Positions 18,167-26,683 of a DNA stretch of 35,923 nt are shown here, piece after piece. The notes under the pieces were generated by a model. The model saw only the letters and a list, made by a program, of their open reading frames with translations. It did no database searches and was not told the origin of the DNA. The stretch comes from a virus. The translations under genes and the position numbers were made by a program. The DNA is taken from IMG/VR virus record IMGVR_UViG_3300026097_000052, positions 1 through 35,923 of that record. One strand, given 5' to 3'. Every line of letters begins with the position of its first letter. The first letter of the stretch is position 1.

Positions 18167-19123
18167 ATGCCAAGTTTTAAATTTAGAAATTCAACAACTC
18201 CAACTTCGCAACCAGCGAATGGAACTTTAACTGAAGGTGAAATTTCTGTAAATATTGCAGATACTAGAGTATTTGAAGGCACAGCATCGAATACTACACA
18301 AAAAATTGTTGATACAGCAGCTGCTCAGGCAGCTAATAATGTTGAATTAACTGGCGGAAGCATCTCAGTTACCAATCTGGGAACTTCAAGTAGTAGTACA
18401 GTGGAAGCTTCTAGTATAACACTAGGCGGAACGGCTATTAATGAAATCTCTGGATATCCAGATAAATCTAGCAGTACAGGTGTCGTAACACAAGATGCAA
18501 TTTTTGGAAGAGTTGAAGAAACCAGTAACAAATTAAAAAATATTTATACATTTACATCACCAGCCACATATACTAAAAGTGGATCAGATGTAAAACGACT
18601 ACATATCTGTGTCTGCGGTGGCGGTGGTGGTGGCCGTGCATACGCTGAATGCGGCGGTGCCGGTGGCTATGCTGAACGAGTTATAGATGCTACAGGAATA
18701 ACAACTGTGAGTGTAACTGTAGGCGGCGGCGGGAGCGGCGGATCATATTTTGGTTTTAGTCCAGGCGGAGGAACCACAAGTTTCGGTAGTTATGTAAGTG
18801 CTACTGGCGGAACAGGTGCAAATGCACACATTCAGCACTGTGGCGGATTAGGCGGTTTAGGCAGCGACGGTGATTTAAACACTCGTGGTGGCGGCGGTGG
18901 CGGCCACAACAATATGGATCAATATTCTAGTAGTTGTGCTCCTGGAGGCCAAGGCGGAATGAGCTTTTTTGGTGGCGGACAACCTGGGGCACACAGTAAC
19001 GGAGCACAGCCGTCGGCTGTAGCAGCTTGGGGTGCTGGCGGTGTAGCTGTTAGTCCTAGTCATAACGGACAAGGTGGAAGAAATGGCAAAGGCGGTATTT
19101 GCATTGTATATGAGTATAAATAA
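18167..19123 (+). CDS. Glycine-rich tail adhesin, copy 3 (318 aa)
   Basis: It starts at ATG 18167 with AAGGT upstream, 6 nt after the previous stop. The head segment is more diverged (GEISVNIADTRVFEGTASNT, 24-43). The middle (~50-145) is a short repeat region leading into KNIYTFTSPATYTKSGSDV, almost identical to the same place in copy 1. The glycine-rich C-terminal domain (~150-318) keeps the GGGGGGRAYAECGGAGGY scaffold and ends in ICIVYEYK, but has different loops (for example NNMDQYSSSCAPGG). An extra pair of cysteines (HICVCGGG and AECGG) is peculiar to this copy. It is probably an alternative or companion receptor-binding tip. Confidence 0.75.
   Translation: MPSFKFRNSTTPTSQPANGTLTEGEISVNIADTRVFEGTASNTTQKIVDTAAAQAANNVELTGGSISVTNLGTSSSSTVEASSITLGGTAINEISGYPDKSSSTGVVTQDAIFGRVEETSNKLKNIYTFTSPATYTKSGSDVKRLHICVCGGGGGGRAYAECGGAGGYAERVIDATGITTVSVTVGGGGSGGSYFGFSPGGGTTSFGSYVSATGGTGANAHIQHCGGLGGLGSDGDLNTRGGGGGGHNNMDQYSSSCAPGGQGGMSFFGGGQPGAHSNGAQPSAVAAWGAGGVAVSPSHNGQGGRNGKGGICIVYEYK
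19115..19122 (+). promoter_or_regulatory. Late promoter candidate TATAAATA
   Basis: An exact T4 late consensus overlapping the stop codon of the third adhesin gene, 18 nt before the ATG at 19141. The bases also encode the final Tyr-Lys-stop, so the match could be partly coincidental, but the spacing to the next start is the usual one. Confidence 0.5.
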
Positions 19124-19140
19124 TATCACAAGGAACAAAA

Positions 19141-19530
19141 ATGAAAAAAGCGTTAGTTGATAAAAGATTTTGGATGGTTGTACAGATACTCGATGAGAAT
19201 GAATCTGAGTTCGAAGTCACCAAAGATTTTCTTTGGGTATCCTGCCCAGATAGATGTGAAACTGGTTGGGAATATGAGGAATCTACTGGTAATTTTATCG
19301 ATCCCCATAGATTTAGCAGAGACGAATTTGGAAATCCTGTAGAACCATTCATGATGCAGCGTATGCGAGCATACCCTAGCACTGGTGATCAGCTAGATAT
19401 GTTGTTTAAAGAAATTCGCGACACTGGTACAATTTCCAAAGATGGCGAATGGTATTCGTCGGTACAATGGGTTAAGGATAATGTCCCTAAACCAGGTGCT
19501 AAAGGCGATCCAGGAAATCACAGTGAATAA
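19141..19530 (+). CDS. Small conserved phage protein (129 aa), possible fibre accessory
   Basis: It starts at ATG 19141 after AAGGA. The N-terminal half begins with a strand/helix region (KRFWMVVQILDENESEFEV). The second half has MRAYPSTGDQLDMLFKEIRD (~75-94), a motif common at the end of small phage proteins encoded next to tail-fibre genes, and then GEWYSSVQWVKDNVPKPG. Some proteins with this motif are annotated as fibre-assembly chaperones or tail-associated proteins, but that role is not demonstrated by the sequence. It is the last plus-strand gene before the oppositely oriented cassette. Its stop codon (19528-19530) abuts the stop of the convergent oxygenase gene with no spacer. Confidence 0.65.
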   Translation: MKKALVDKRFWMVVQILDENESEFEVTKDFLWVSCPDRCETGWEYEESTGNFIDPHRFSRDEFGNPVEPFMMQRMRAYPSTGDQLDMLFKEIRDTGTISKDGEWYSSVQWVKDNVPKPGAKGDPGNHSE

Positions 19531-20121
19531 TTACCATATACCAAAATTAATTATTACTCGATGACCTGTAGTAGGTCTAGTACTAGCGTGATATATAGAG
19601 CCGTCAAATAAGACGGCTCTTCCTTTTTTAGGTGTTACTCTGTTAATAATTTTTAAGTCTTCTTTTTTTACTTTATCCGGCGGAATATCTCGAAAAGTTT
19701 TATCAAAAAATACAGTATCACCGTCAGAATCTGTTACATAATATAGACAAACAAGATGAGCTACTTCCCTATCAACATGCGGATGATCAATACTGCTTTC
19801 CCTGTTAGCAAGAGGTATTGTTAAAAAACTTCGCATGCCTAATATTTCGTTTAATTTAAATCCAATCTTTTCGCATGCTAAATATGCAATTGGTAAAACT
19901 AATCCATATCCTGGACTAATGACGCCCCGTTCTCTGTCCCAAAATTTGTGAGCAAATGCTGGTTTTGCTTCAGGTAAATCAAATTCGTCAAGTGCCTGTG
20001 CATCGTATGTAACGTCTTGCATGTAATGCCAATTCACATTTTCGCTTAACATTTCTTTTTCGATTAAATCCTCATATTGTTTAGGAATAAAATCATCTAA
20101 AATTACAAAATCATCTATCAT
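19531..20121 (-). CDS. 2OG-Fe(II) oxygenase, canonical HxD type (196 aa)
   Basis: The metal triad of the Fe(II)/2-oxoglutarate oxygenase fold is complete: H115-V-D117, H178, and the 2OG-binding arginine R188 in GHRVIINFGIW. The strand GRAVLFDGSIYH (167-178) places the distal histidine. Such enzymes hydroxylate or otherwise oxidise C-H bonds; the substrate cannot be inferred. It is the last gene of the cassette, 10 nt after the previous stop, with AAGG before its ATG. Its 3' end abuts the stop of the convergent plus-strand gene. Codons for residues ~168-176 also form a strong hairpin that looks like a terminator for the opposite strand. Confidence 0.85.
   Translation of the reverse strand: MIDDFVILDDFIPKQYEDLIEKEMLSENVNWHYMQDVTYDAQALDEFDLPEAKPAFAHKFWDRERGVISPGYGLVLPIAYLACEKIGFKLNEILGMRSFLTIPLANRESSIDHPHVDREVAHLVCLYYVTDSDGDTVFFDKTFRDIPPDKVKKEDLKIINRVTPKKGRAVLFDGSIYHASTRPTTGHRVIINFGIW
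19597..19629 (+). terminator. Rho-independent terminator inside an antisense gene
   Basis: AGAGCCGTC (19597-19605) and GACGGCTCT (19612-19620) pair perfectly over 9 bp with a six-base loop and are followed on the plus strand by TCCTTTTTT. The T-tract is only on the plus-strand side, so it would stop transcripts from the structural module about 70-100 nt after the 129-aa gene. It lies entirely within the coding sequence of the minus-strand oxygenase. Confidence 0.8.
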
Positions 20122-20131
20122 GGTGTTACCT

Positions 20132-20713
20132 TTAAATACAATCTCCGTTAAAACTAATTACAATTCTTGGTTTGTTGCTAAAATAATTGTCAGCATCATG
20201 AAGTATACAGCTGGGAAATAATATTAATCTCCCAGGAACAAATGATGCAGTAAATTTATCATCTGCAAACTCTAATCCTGATTTTCTTTCTATGTAATAA
20301 GGGAGATACCAACTATTCAATCCTTTAGAATTTTCGTCGCAATCAACATAAAAAATGCCACTCCATGTGGAATTATGATGATAGTGTGGACGATGAAATC
20401 CGTTTGTTCTAGTTATATGACACCAACTTTCTGTAATTGCAAATTTGTAGTTTGAATTATTTAATTGGTTTACTAAGGTTTCGGTTTCTTGTTGTATCCA
20501 TAATTTTAATTCAACTAATTTTTGATTTTTTTCTAAAAAATCAAAAGAAGATTCCCATAACCCTTCTTTTGCATTAATTGCTATATTTGATTCTATGGTA
20601 TTTGGTTTTTCATTTACTAGGCAAAAATCAATAATAGTTTCTTTATATTGATTAAATTCTTCCCAGTCTGAAATCAATAATGGAATTTTGCCTAGTTGTA
20701 CTTCTTGTCTCAT
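20132..20713 (-). CDS. 2OG-Fe(II) oxygenase-like protein, HxH type (193 aa)
   Basis: The core follows the pattern of the phage/bacterial family of putative 2OG-Fe(II) oxygenases (Pfam 2OG-FeII_Oxy_5-like): RPHYHHNSTWSGIFYVD (108-124), then VPGRLILFPSCILHDA (159-174), then KPRIVISFN (181-189). H110, H112 and H113 cluster at the first metal site, H172 is the distal histidine and R183 is the likely 2OG arginine. There is no HxD/E; the residue two after H112 is N114. The N-terminal ~95 residues are helical. It overlaps the preceding 249-aa gene by 4 nt. The substrate is unknown. Confidence 0.75.
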   Translation of the reverse strand: MRQEVQLGKIPLLISDWEEFNQYKETIIDFCLVNEKPNTIESNIAINAKEGLWESSFDFLEKNQKLVELKLWIQQETETLVNQLNNSNYKFAITESWCHITRTNGFHRPHYHHNSTWSGIFYVDCDENSKGLNSWYLPYYIERKSGLEFADDKFTASFVPGRLILFPSCILHDADNYFSNKPRIVISFNGDCI

Positions 20714-21459
20714 TCGTTTATATCTAAATCTTGCCTGTGTAGTTGATATTCTGGCGTATCTTTAATAAACTTACGCCAGCCAAATCTTGATAATTTTTTT
20801 AAATTTAATATGTTCTTCATTCTTTTTTGATCAGTCAAACTAAAGGATTTACTCAATCCATTTATATTTTCTCTCTTAAATGGTATTATTTGAACTAGAG
20901 GATCACCTAGTTTTATTAAAGTTTTTTTAGGTTTAAATAACATTAAATTAATTGGATTTTGATTTAAATTTACGTCAGTTTCTAATATAGCAGGAAGAGC
21001 TTGATAATTTACATTATTATGAAAAATAGGAATCCACATACAACTATAGTTTGATGCAGTATGAATGTGCCAGGGACTATTTAACTTTACGTCTAACCTT
21101 ACTTCGAATTGATCACCTATAATTGATTGGAATTGATCTTGCGTATGTATTTCATGGCCGTAATCTGAATTACTATACTTCATAGTAATGCTATCATCTT
21201 GAAAATCTATTTCAATATCGCACCATGCTGGTAATATATAGCCTGTTGTTAATAAATTGTTTATAGCAGGACAATTTTTTGCTGTTAAATTTGAAAATAT
21301 TTTATCAGTGTCAAACGGACAAATCTTTCCAGTTGGAAGATCTTTAAACGATTGAGGAATATATTCACTTGCTGGTAGTATTGGCGCATGTGTCCTAATT
21401 GCCCAATCATGACAAGAAAAAGTTATAATAGGTTGTTTTTTTGAAAAAAAACTAGTCAT
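20710..21459 (-). CDS. DUF6065-like protein (249 aa)
   Basis: No catalytic motif is recognised. The sequence resembles proteins grouped as DUF6065, recalled from memory: NCPAINNLLTTGYILPAWCD (62-81), SPWHIHTASNYSCMWIPIF (128-146), LETDVNLNQNPINLMLFKP (159-177) and LGDPLVQIIPFKRE (184-197). These suggest a mostly beta, cupin- or jelly-roll-like core. Phage relatives usually have a similar GxPLxQxIPFKR ending to the core. The 234-aa protein at 26671 shares the same order of blocks. It overlaps the upstream halogenase by 8 nt, so it is probably translated with it. A role supporting the halogenases or oxygenases is only a guess from position. Confidence 0.65.
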   Translation of the reverse strand: MTSFFSKKQPIITFSCHDWAIRTHAPILPASEYIPQSFKDLPTGKICPFDTDKIFSNLTAKNCPAINNLLTTGYILPAWCDIEIDFQDDSITMKYSNSDYGHEIHTQDQFQSIIGDQFEVRLDVKLNSPWHIHTASNYSCMWIPIFHNNVNYQALPAILETDVNLNQNPINLMLFKPKKTLIKLGDPLVQIIPFKRENINGLSKSFSLTDQKRMKNILNLKKLSRFGWRKFIKDTPEYQLHRQDLDINE

Positions 21460-23044
21460 TATAAAATTTATTCTTTAAAAATTCATACAAAGTAGGAGCA
21501 GAATCTACAAAATCTTTTCGATTTTTCAACAGTAGATCCCATAAAGGAAAACAATTCTCCTGTAAATGATTTAAGTAATCATAACTATTGTGTCTAAAAA
21601 ACTGTCTTTTTACATACGATTCATTCATCGGTAAAAAATTCATGCCTGCAGACACACACAGCATTCCGCCCATATCGTTACTGTAATTAGATTCTACATA
21701 TCTTCTATAAATTAAATTATCAATTCCAAACGAACTGTAGATTCCAGTTTGCATAGTTTTTGGATAGTGTTTATTTCTTAAATGTTTCCAATATTCTGTG
21801 TCTTTTCTGTGACTTAATGCATAATGTAGTGCAACAAATTCAGCAAAAGCCTTAAAATCTCCTCTACAAGATTCATTAAATGCAAGTCTGTCAAATTCTG
21901 TAACTTCACCCCTACTTAAGGCTAAACATAAATTTAATAAAAACTCATGCACAGTGTATAGTCCGTTTGATTCTAAAGGTTCAATAAATCCAGCACTAAG
22001 CCCAATAGCACATACATTTTTATTATAAATTTGTTTATGTATTCCTACACGCATTTTAATATTTTTAAATTCTAAAGAATCGACTAACTCTTTAGATTTT
22101 TTATGCGGTCTGTTGTTAATTAAATAATTTTTAAATTGTGATAATGCCTCATCGTCGGAGATAAATTTATCACTATACACATATCCAGTTCCGATTCTGC
22201 TCCATAACGGAATGTTCCAAACCCAACCATTTTCTATAGCTGTACAATTTGTATAAGGTTCTAGTTCTTTTTCTTTATCTTCATATGGGATTCTTGTTGC
22301 CCACGCACTGTTATTAGGAAGGAGATCTTCATAGCTTTCAAATTCCGTTTGAAGAGTTTGTGCTAACAATAAAGATTTAAATCCAGTACAGTCTATAAAC
22401 AGGTCCGCAAATACCTTTTCTCCGTTGTTTAACACAAGATAATCTATACCTTGATCTGATGATTGAATATCAGCCACTGTATCTTGAATTAATTTCACAC
22501 CACGAGGAATAGCATAGTTATTTTTTAACCAGTGTCCAAATTTTGTAGCATCAAAATGATATGCTACATCTCTATCAAAACACCAACCTGCTAGTTCATT
22601 GTTTTTGTTATCGATGATTTTATTTTGTTCAGATAGTGTAACTGCTGGAAAAAATGTTTCTGCAAAATTGGAATTGTCTAGATTAGAATCTAATGATTTT
22701 CTTATAAACCAATCAGACACGCCATTTGGAAAATGCACATTGTCAAAACTTGGATTCCCAAAAGGATAGTGAAATCCTCCACTATTTTCTTTATAAAAAT
22801 CTGTAAATTTAATACTTAACTTATAACTTGCATCGCAGTGAGACATCCAGTCTTCATCTTTAATATCTAATGAATGTAACCATTCGTTGATTTGACCAAT
22901 AGTGCTTTCGCCAACGCCTACAATAGGAACATCTGGACTTTCTATAACAGTAATAGATTTATCTGGAAAATTTTTGATCAAAGTAGCCGCACTCATCCAT
23001 CCAGCACTGCCGCCACCTACTACAACAATGTTATCAATGTTCAT
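21452..23044 (-). CDS. Flavin-dependent tryptophan-halogenase-family protein, copy 1 (530 aa)
   Basis: This has the family hallmarks: the FAD-binding G10-G-G-S-A-G15, GVGES (43-47), the catalytic-type lysine K75 in SYKLSIKF, WVWNIP (274-279) exactly matching the WxWxIP motif, and EPLESNG (355-361), where E358 and S359 correspond to PrnA E346 and S347. Enzymes of this family use FADH2, O2 and halide to make hypohalous acid, which the lysine delivers to an aromatic substrate. Of the three copies here, this one keeps the most key residues. Its length is normal for the family. The start ATG at 23044 has AAAAGGAATCTAA upstream. The substrate need not be free tryptophan: the marine cyanophage halogenase VirX1 acts on many small aromatics and prefers iodide. 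Confidence 0.88.
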   Translation of the reverse strand: MNIDNIVVVGGGSAGWMSAATLIKNFPDKSITVIESPDVPIVGVGESTIGQINEWLHSLDIKDEDWMSHCDASYKLSIKFTDFYKENSGGFHYPFGNPSFDNVHFPNGVSDWFIRKSLDSNLDNSNFAETFFPAVTLSEQNKIIDNKNNELAGWCFDRDVAYHFDATKFGHWLKNNYAIPRGVKLIQDTVADIQSSDQGIDYLVLNNGEKVFADLFIDCTGFKSLLLAQTLQTEFESYEDLLPNNSAWATRIPYEDKEKELEPYTNCTAIENGWVWNIPLWSRIGTGYVYSDKFISDDEALSQFKNYLINNRPHKKSKELVDSLEFKNIKMRVGIHKQIYNKNVCAIGLSAGFIEPLESNGLYTVHEFLLNLCLALSRGEVTEFDRLAFNESCRGDFKAFAEFVALHYALSHRKDTEYWKHLRNKHYPKTMQTGIYSSFGIDNLIYRRYVESNYSNDMGGMLCVSAGMNFLPMNESYVKRQFFRHNSYDYLNHLQENCFPLWDLLLKNRKDFVDSAPTLYEFLKNKFYND

Positions 23045-23078
23045 TTAGATTCCTTTTTTGCTTTATGTAATTATCAGA

Positions 23079-23729
23079 TTAATCTTTTAGAAATAGGTTT
23101 CCTGAAATAGAAATTCTGTTTTTATCGGATGTAAAAAATGGATAGACTAAGTGCTTTATTTTAGAAGGGAAAAAAATAACAGTTCCTTCATGACTCGTTT
23201 CTGGAAAAAATGGCAGAGATTGTATATCTCCTAAAATATTTGTAAAAACGAAATTAAAACTAGTTGCTACAGGGTTATTAGAAACAGATACATGTGATTG
23301 TTCCATTTCTTCTGATAAATCATAAGGAATATCAATCCACGAAACAAAACTGAATACTCCTCGATGATCATGTAACGGATTATACTCATGTTTTTTTTGA
23401 AAATTAATCCAAATTTTTTCTAAACAAAATGATAAAGGCTTTTCAAAAGAATGATTTTGATATATTTCTTGATCGTAGTTCCACGATGTTATATATTGAA
23501 CAGCCATCTCTAACAAATACGGCTCAATATTTTTTTGTGATTTTTCTAAATATACTTGAGTTTCGAGATGTCCTGCTAAATTTTTAAAAATTTTTTCTTT
23601 TTTATCGATGTTTTTTTTAATATGTTGAATTTCTTCTTTAAGGATAGACACTGTATCTTCTGGAAATTTTGATATAGAATATCCATAGTTAGGAAAATTT
23701 TTTTGCTCTATCAAAAAATCATTATTCAT
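23079..23729 (-). CDS. 2OG-Fe(II) oxygenase-like protein, HxH type (216 aa)
   Basis: The C-terminal half follows the 2OG-FeII_Oxy_5-like pattern: NPLHDHRGVFSFVSWIDI (117-134) with H120-D-H122, TVIFFPSKIKHLVYPF (183-198) with distal H193, and R205 in KNRISISGN. G124, not Asp or Glu, occupies the position two after H122. The N-terminal ~75 residues are lysine-rich and helical (KKNIDKKEKIF). It lies between halogenases 1 and 2, overlapping the latter by 8 nt and separated from the former by 34 nt, the longest gap in the cassette. It may therefore work with these halogenases, though no direct sign of a shared substrate exists. Confidence 0.72.
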   Translation of the reverse strand: MNNDFLIEQKNFPNYGYSISKFPEDTVSILKEEIQHIKKNIDKKEKIFKNLAGHLETQVYLEKSQKNIEPYLLEMAVQYITSWNYDQEIYQNHSFEKPLSFCLEKIWINFQKKHEYNPLHDHRGVFSFVSWIDIPYDLSEEMEQSHVSVSNNPVATSFNFVFTNILGDIQSLPFFPETSHEGTVIFFPSKIKHLVYPFFTSDKNRISISGNLFLKD

Positions 23730-25212
23730 TGTCGAAACTTATTTTAGTGAAAGCATTCCGAGACTTTAACATCTCTAATGATTCTCTATGGGTGTACAAT
23801 GTTTGTTCTTGAGTATATTTTTTAAGATCTTCATGACTAGCATTCGATGCGTAAATTATATCGTTGTTTAAAAGATTGAATGTAGATTTTAATTTAGTTC
23901 TATCGAACATGTTTAGACCATGCATAACCATAATCCAATTAATTTGTTTAAATAATAACCATGGTTCAGGAAAGAATATTGGACTAGGCATTGTGCTTTT
24001 AAACAAATCTAAGGTCTCTTTGTTAAACTCTGTTAGTTTTAAATCTTTACAAGATTTCCAAAAATCTGTGTCTCTTCTTTTGGTAATGTAATGTATCTGT
24101 ACAAAATCTATAATATTTTTTGATACTTTATCAAATTCTTTATTATATGTTTCGACAGTTTTTAAATTATTTCGGTCATAAGTTAAGATATGATTCGCTA
24201 AACTTATTGCTTGAACAATAGATGTTCCTATACTGCTTGCTTCTAAAGGCTCAACAAAACTTCCAGAAAGTCCTACAGATACACAATTTTTAACCCAAAA
24301 TTTATCTACATACCCTGCTGTAAATTTAATTTTCTTTCCTATCTCTATAGGATCTGCAAACACAGATTGTGCTTCGGCTATTGCTTGATCTTCTGTAATA
24401 AAATTATCATTATAAACATATCCGTTTCCATAACGATTCTGAGTAGGAATTCTCCACATCCATCCTGAACTCATAGCAGTGCTAATTGTATGGCTTGGAA
24501 TTTCTTCAGTTTTCTCTGTAGGAAATGCAATTGCACTATTCATAGGAAGATACTCGCCACAATCTATCCATTTAACTCCTAATTTTGAGGAAATAACTCG
24601 TTTAAATCCGCTACAATCTATATATAAATCTGAACTAAATTCTCTACCATCATTGCTAATAATTTTATCTACAAAACCATCATTATCAATTACTACATTT
24701 TCAATGACAGCATCGATAATTTTTATGTTTTTTTCTTTACATTTCTTAATTAGAAATTCATTCAATTTATGTGTATTAAAATGAAATTGATATACTGACG
24801 ATTCTAATGGTTCTAAATGCAGAGATTTGTGTATATTAACTGGTACTAAATCGTGATGTGTTTTTCCTTCAGATATTAATCCTTGATAAGATAACGGAAA
24901 TCCACTTCTACTAGGTTTTGTATAAGCATCATGTATACTGTGCATATAATAATCATTGTCGCCGTTCCAATTTACAAATTTAATGCCTGTTTTATATGTT
25001 GCATCTGTTTCATTAACTAATTCATTTACAGAGATACCGCATATAGACATGAATTCAGACCAATGCTCTGTACTACCTTCTCCAACACCTATAATACCTA
25101 TATCGGAAGATTTAACTATAGTTACATCTAATTTTTGATATAGAGATTTTAGTATTAGTGCAGATACAAGTCCAGCCGTTCCTCCGCCTAACACTAATGC
25201 AGATTTAATCAT
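23722..25212 (-). CDS. Flavin-dependent tryptophan-halogenase-family protein, copy 2 (496 aa)
   Basis: It has FAD-binding G9-G-G-T-A-G14, GVGEG (42-46), the catalytic-type lysine K74 in ATYKTGIKFVNW, an exact WxWxIP motif as WMWRIP (251-256), and EPLEASS (321-327). E324 matches PrnA E346, but the following serine is replaced by A325, and the T-G pair near the chloride site of PrnA is S326-S327. The enzyme should still form and position hypohalous acid if reduced flavin is available, though the substitutions could alter halide choice or substrate handling. The RRDTDFWK segment near residues 380-387 also occurs in similar form in both other copies. It overlaps its neighbours by 8 nt on each side. 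Confidence 0.85.
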   Translation of the reverse strand: MIKSALVLGGGTAGLVSALILKSLYQKLDVTIVKSSDIGIIGVGEGSTEHWSEFMSICGISVNELVNETDATYKTGIKFVNWNGDNDYYMHSIHDAYTKPSRSGFPLSYQGLISEGKTHHDLVPVNIHKSLHLEPLESSVYQFHFNTHKLNEFLIKKCKEKNIKIIDAVIENVVIDNDGFVDKIISNDGREFSSDLYIDCSGFKRVISSKLGVKWIDCGEYLPMNSAIAFPTEKTEEIPSHTISTAMSSGWMWRIPTQNRYGNGYVYNDNFITEDQAIAEAQSVFADPIEIGKKIKFTAGYVDKFWVKNCVSVGLSGSFVEPLEASSIGTSIVQAISLANHILTYDRNNLKTVETYNKEFDKVSKNIIDFVQIHYITKRRDTDFWKSCKDLKLTEFNKETLDLFKSTMPSPIFFPEPWLLFKQINWIMVMHGLNMFDRTKLKSTFNLLNNDIIYASNASHEDLKKYTQEQTLYTHRESLEMLKSRNAFTKISFDNE

Positions 25213-26683
25213 AAAGTTTCTTCCAATGTGTGTAATCTAAACAGTTATTTGCAACGGTGTTTGCAATAACATTTAATCTTTCATACTCTTCTTTTACATA
25301 TTTTAATATGTTAGAATTTTTATTATTTAATAATTTAATTAGTTGTTTATTATTTGTTAAACTATAGTGTTGTATTAAAACAGAATAATTTTCTAAAGAA
25401 TATGTTGACATATTTATTTTATCAAAATAACTATTTTTCCAATTTTCTAGCTTTTCTTGTAATGAATCAGTTTTAACATATTCACCATGTTGATGTGCTT
25501 TCCAAAAATCTGTATCATTTCTTTTACATTGATAGTGAGTTAAAATAAAATCTATAGTATCGTCTAAAAGTTTTTGGTATTCTGCATTGTATACTTTTCT
25601 ACAATTTTCTGAGAACATGTTAAGATCCCAGTGTTCAGACAACAATTTCAATTGTAGAGCAATTAATGTATGTCCCGGGGATCCTAATGGTTCTAAAAAT
25701 CCACTGCTTAATCCAATTGCCAAAACATTGTTAACCCACGGAGTTTCAGTTACTGAATTCTCCCAAGTTAGTTTAGCTATTGGTTCTATTTCTTTTCCTA
25801 TTGCAATTTCAATTTCTTTTTTAATATCGTCGGGAGATGCAAAATTATTATCATAAACATAGCCGTTTCCGCTTCTTCCTGATAAACTAACATTAAATCT
25901 CCATCCATTGTTCATAGAAGTAATTTCTGTATACGGATAATGATCCGAATCGTCCCACCAAGCTAATACTGAATTAGTAGGTATATACCTTTCATAATTT
26001 TTAAACTCTACACCCAAAGATTTTCTTAAGATTTTTTGTTGGAAACCAGTACAATCAAAATAAAAATCGTATGTTTTAGAAAAATTTTCAAAATTTAACT
26101 TAGATATACCAAATTTATCAAATTCACATGATAATAGTTTTGATTCAAGTAATTTTATTTCTCTATTCAAACCTTCTGTTTTAAAAAAATCTGCATTTTT
26201 TCTACTATCAAAATGATACATTGGGCTAACAGCTAAGGAATCAGCAGTAAGTGGAGTTAAATTTCTCTCTATTAAAATTCCAGAGATTGCGGTTTTATAT
26301 ATAGGAAGTTCTAATGCAATCATTCCTTTTAAAAAATCGTTATTATCGCCTAATTCGGGATGATCAAAAAGCCATTTATTAAGATAGGTTGAAAACTGTG
26401 GTTGAATATAAAAATCGTTATTTCCATTCCAATTAATAAATTTTCCACCTAATTTGGGAATAGCTTTAACATACGAAATCCATTTTAAAAAATCTATACC
26501 GAGAAATTCTAACAAATTTACAAACGGCGAAGTACAACTTTCTCCCGCGATTATTGGAAGAGAATCCGGGTCTTCAATTACGGTAATATCTAAATTTGGA
26601 TAGTTTTTCTGCAAAAAAAGAGCTGTAAGCCAGCCTGCACTTCCGCCGCCGACAACTGCTACATTTTTTATTACTTCATCCAT
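25205..26683 (-). CDS. Divergent tryptophan-halogenase homologue, copy 3 (492 aa)
   Basis: The FAD-binding G12-G-G-S-A-G17 and the lysine K77 (IPKLGGKFINW) are present, and the full length and the RNDTDFWKAH segment place it in the tryptophan halogenase family. Three hallmarks are altered. WxWxIP reads WRFNVS (261-266). The GVGE loop reads IAGES (45-49). The EPLES motif is EPLGS (331-335), so the glutamate equivalent to PrnA E346 is G334. A flavin monooxygenase with changed chemistry, an inactive partner of the other two, or a halogenase with a different catalytic arrangement are all possible. The gene is intact, with no frameshift, and overlaps both neighbours, so it is not obviously decaying. 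Confidence 0.82.
   Translation of the reverse strand: MDEVIKNVAVVGGGSAGWLTALFLQKNYPNLDITVIEDPDSLPIIAGESCTSPFVNLLEFLGIDFLKWISYVKAIPKLGGKFINWNGNNDFYIQPQFSTYLNKWLFDHPELGDNNDFLKGMIALELPIYKTAISGILIERNLTPLTADSLAVSPMYHFDSRKNADFFKTEGLNREIKLLESKLLSCEFDKFGISKLNFENFSKTYDFYFDCTGFQQKILRKSLGVEFKNYERYIPTNSVLAWWDDSDHYPYTEITSMNNGWRFNVSLSGRSGNGYVYDNNFASPDDIKKEIEIAIGKEIEPIAKLTWENSVTETPWVNNVLAIGLSSGFLEPLGSPGHTLIALQLKLLSEHWDLNMFSENCRKVYNAEYQKLLDDTIDFILTHYQCKRNDTDFWKAHQHGEYVKTDSLQEKLENWKNSYFDKINMSTYSLENYSVLIQHYSLTNNKQLIKLLNNKNSNILKYVKEEYERLNVIANTVANNCLDYTHWKKLYD

Noticed and set aside
16130-18900. CRISPR-like or regulatory direct repeats in the glycine-rich region
   Set aside because: The repeats are in frame, irregularly spaced and encode glycine runs of three paralogous genes; there are no uniform spacers.
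15695-19123. A diversity-generating retroelement acting on the variable adhesin loops
   Set aside because: No reverse transcriptase gene or separate template repeat is visible in the window; variation between copies is better explained by ordinary divergence and recombination.
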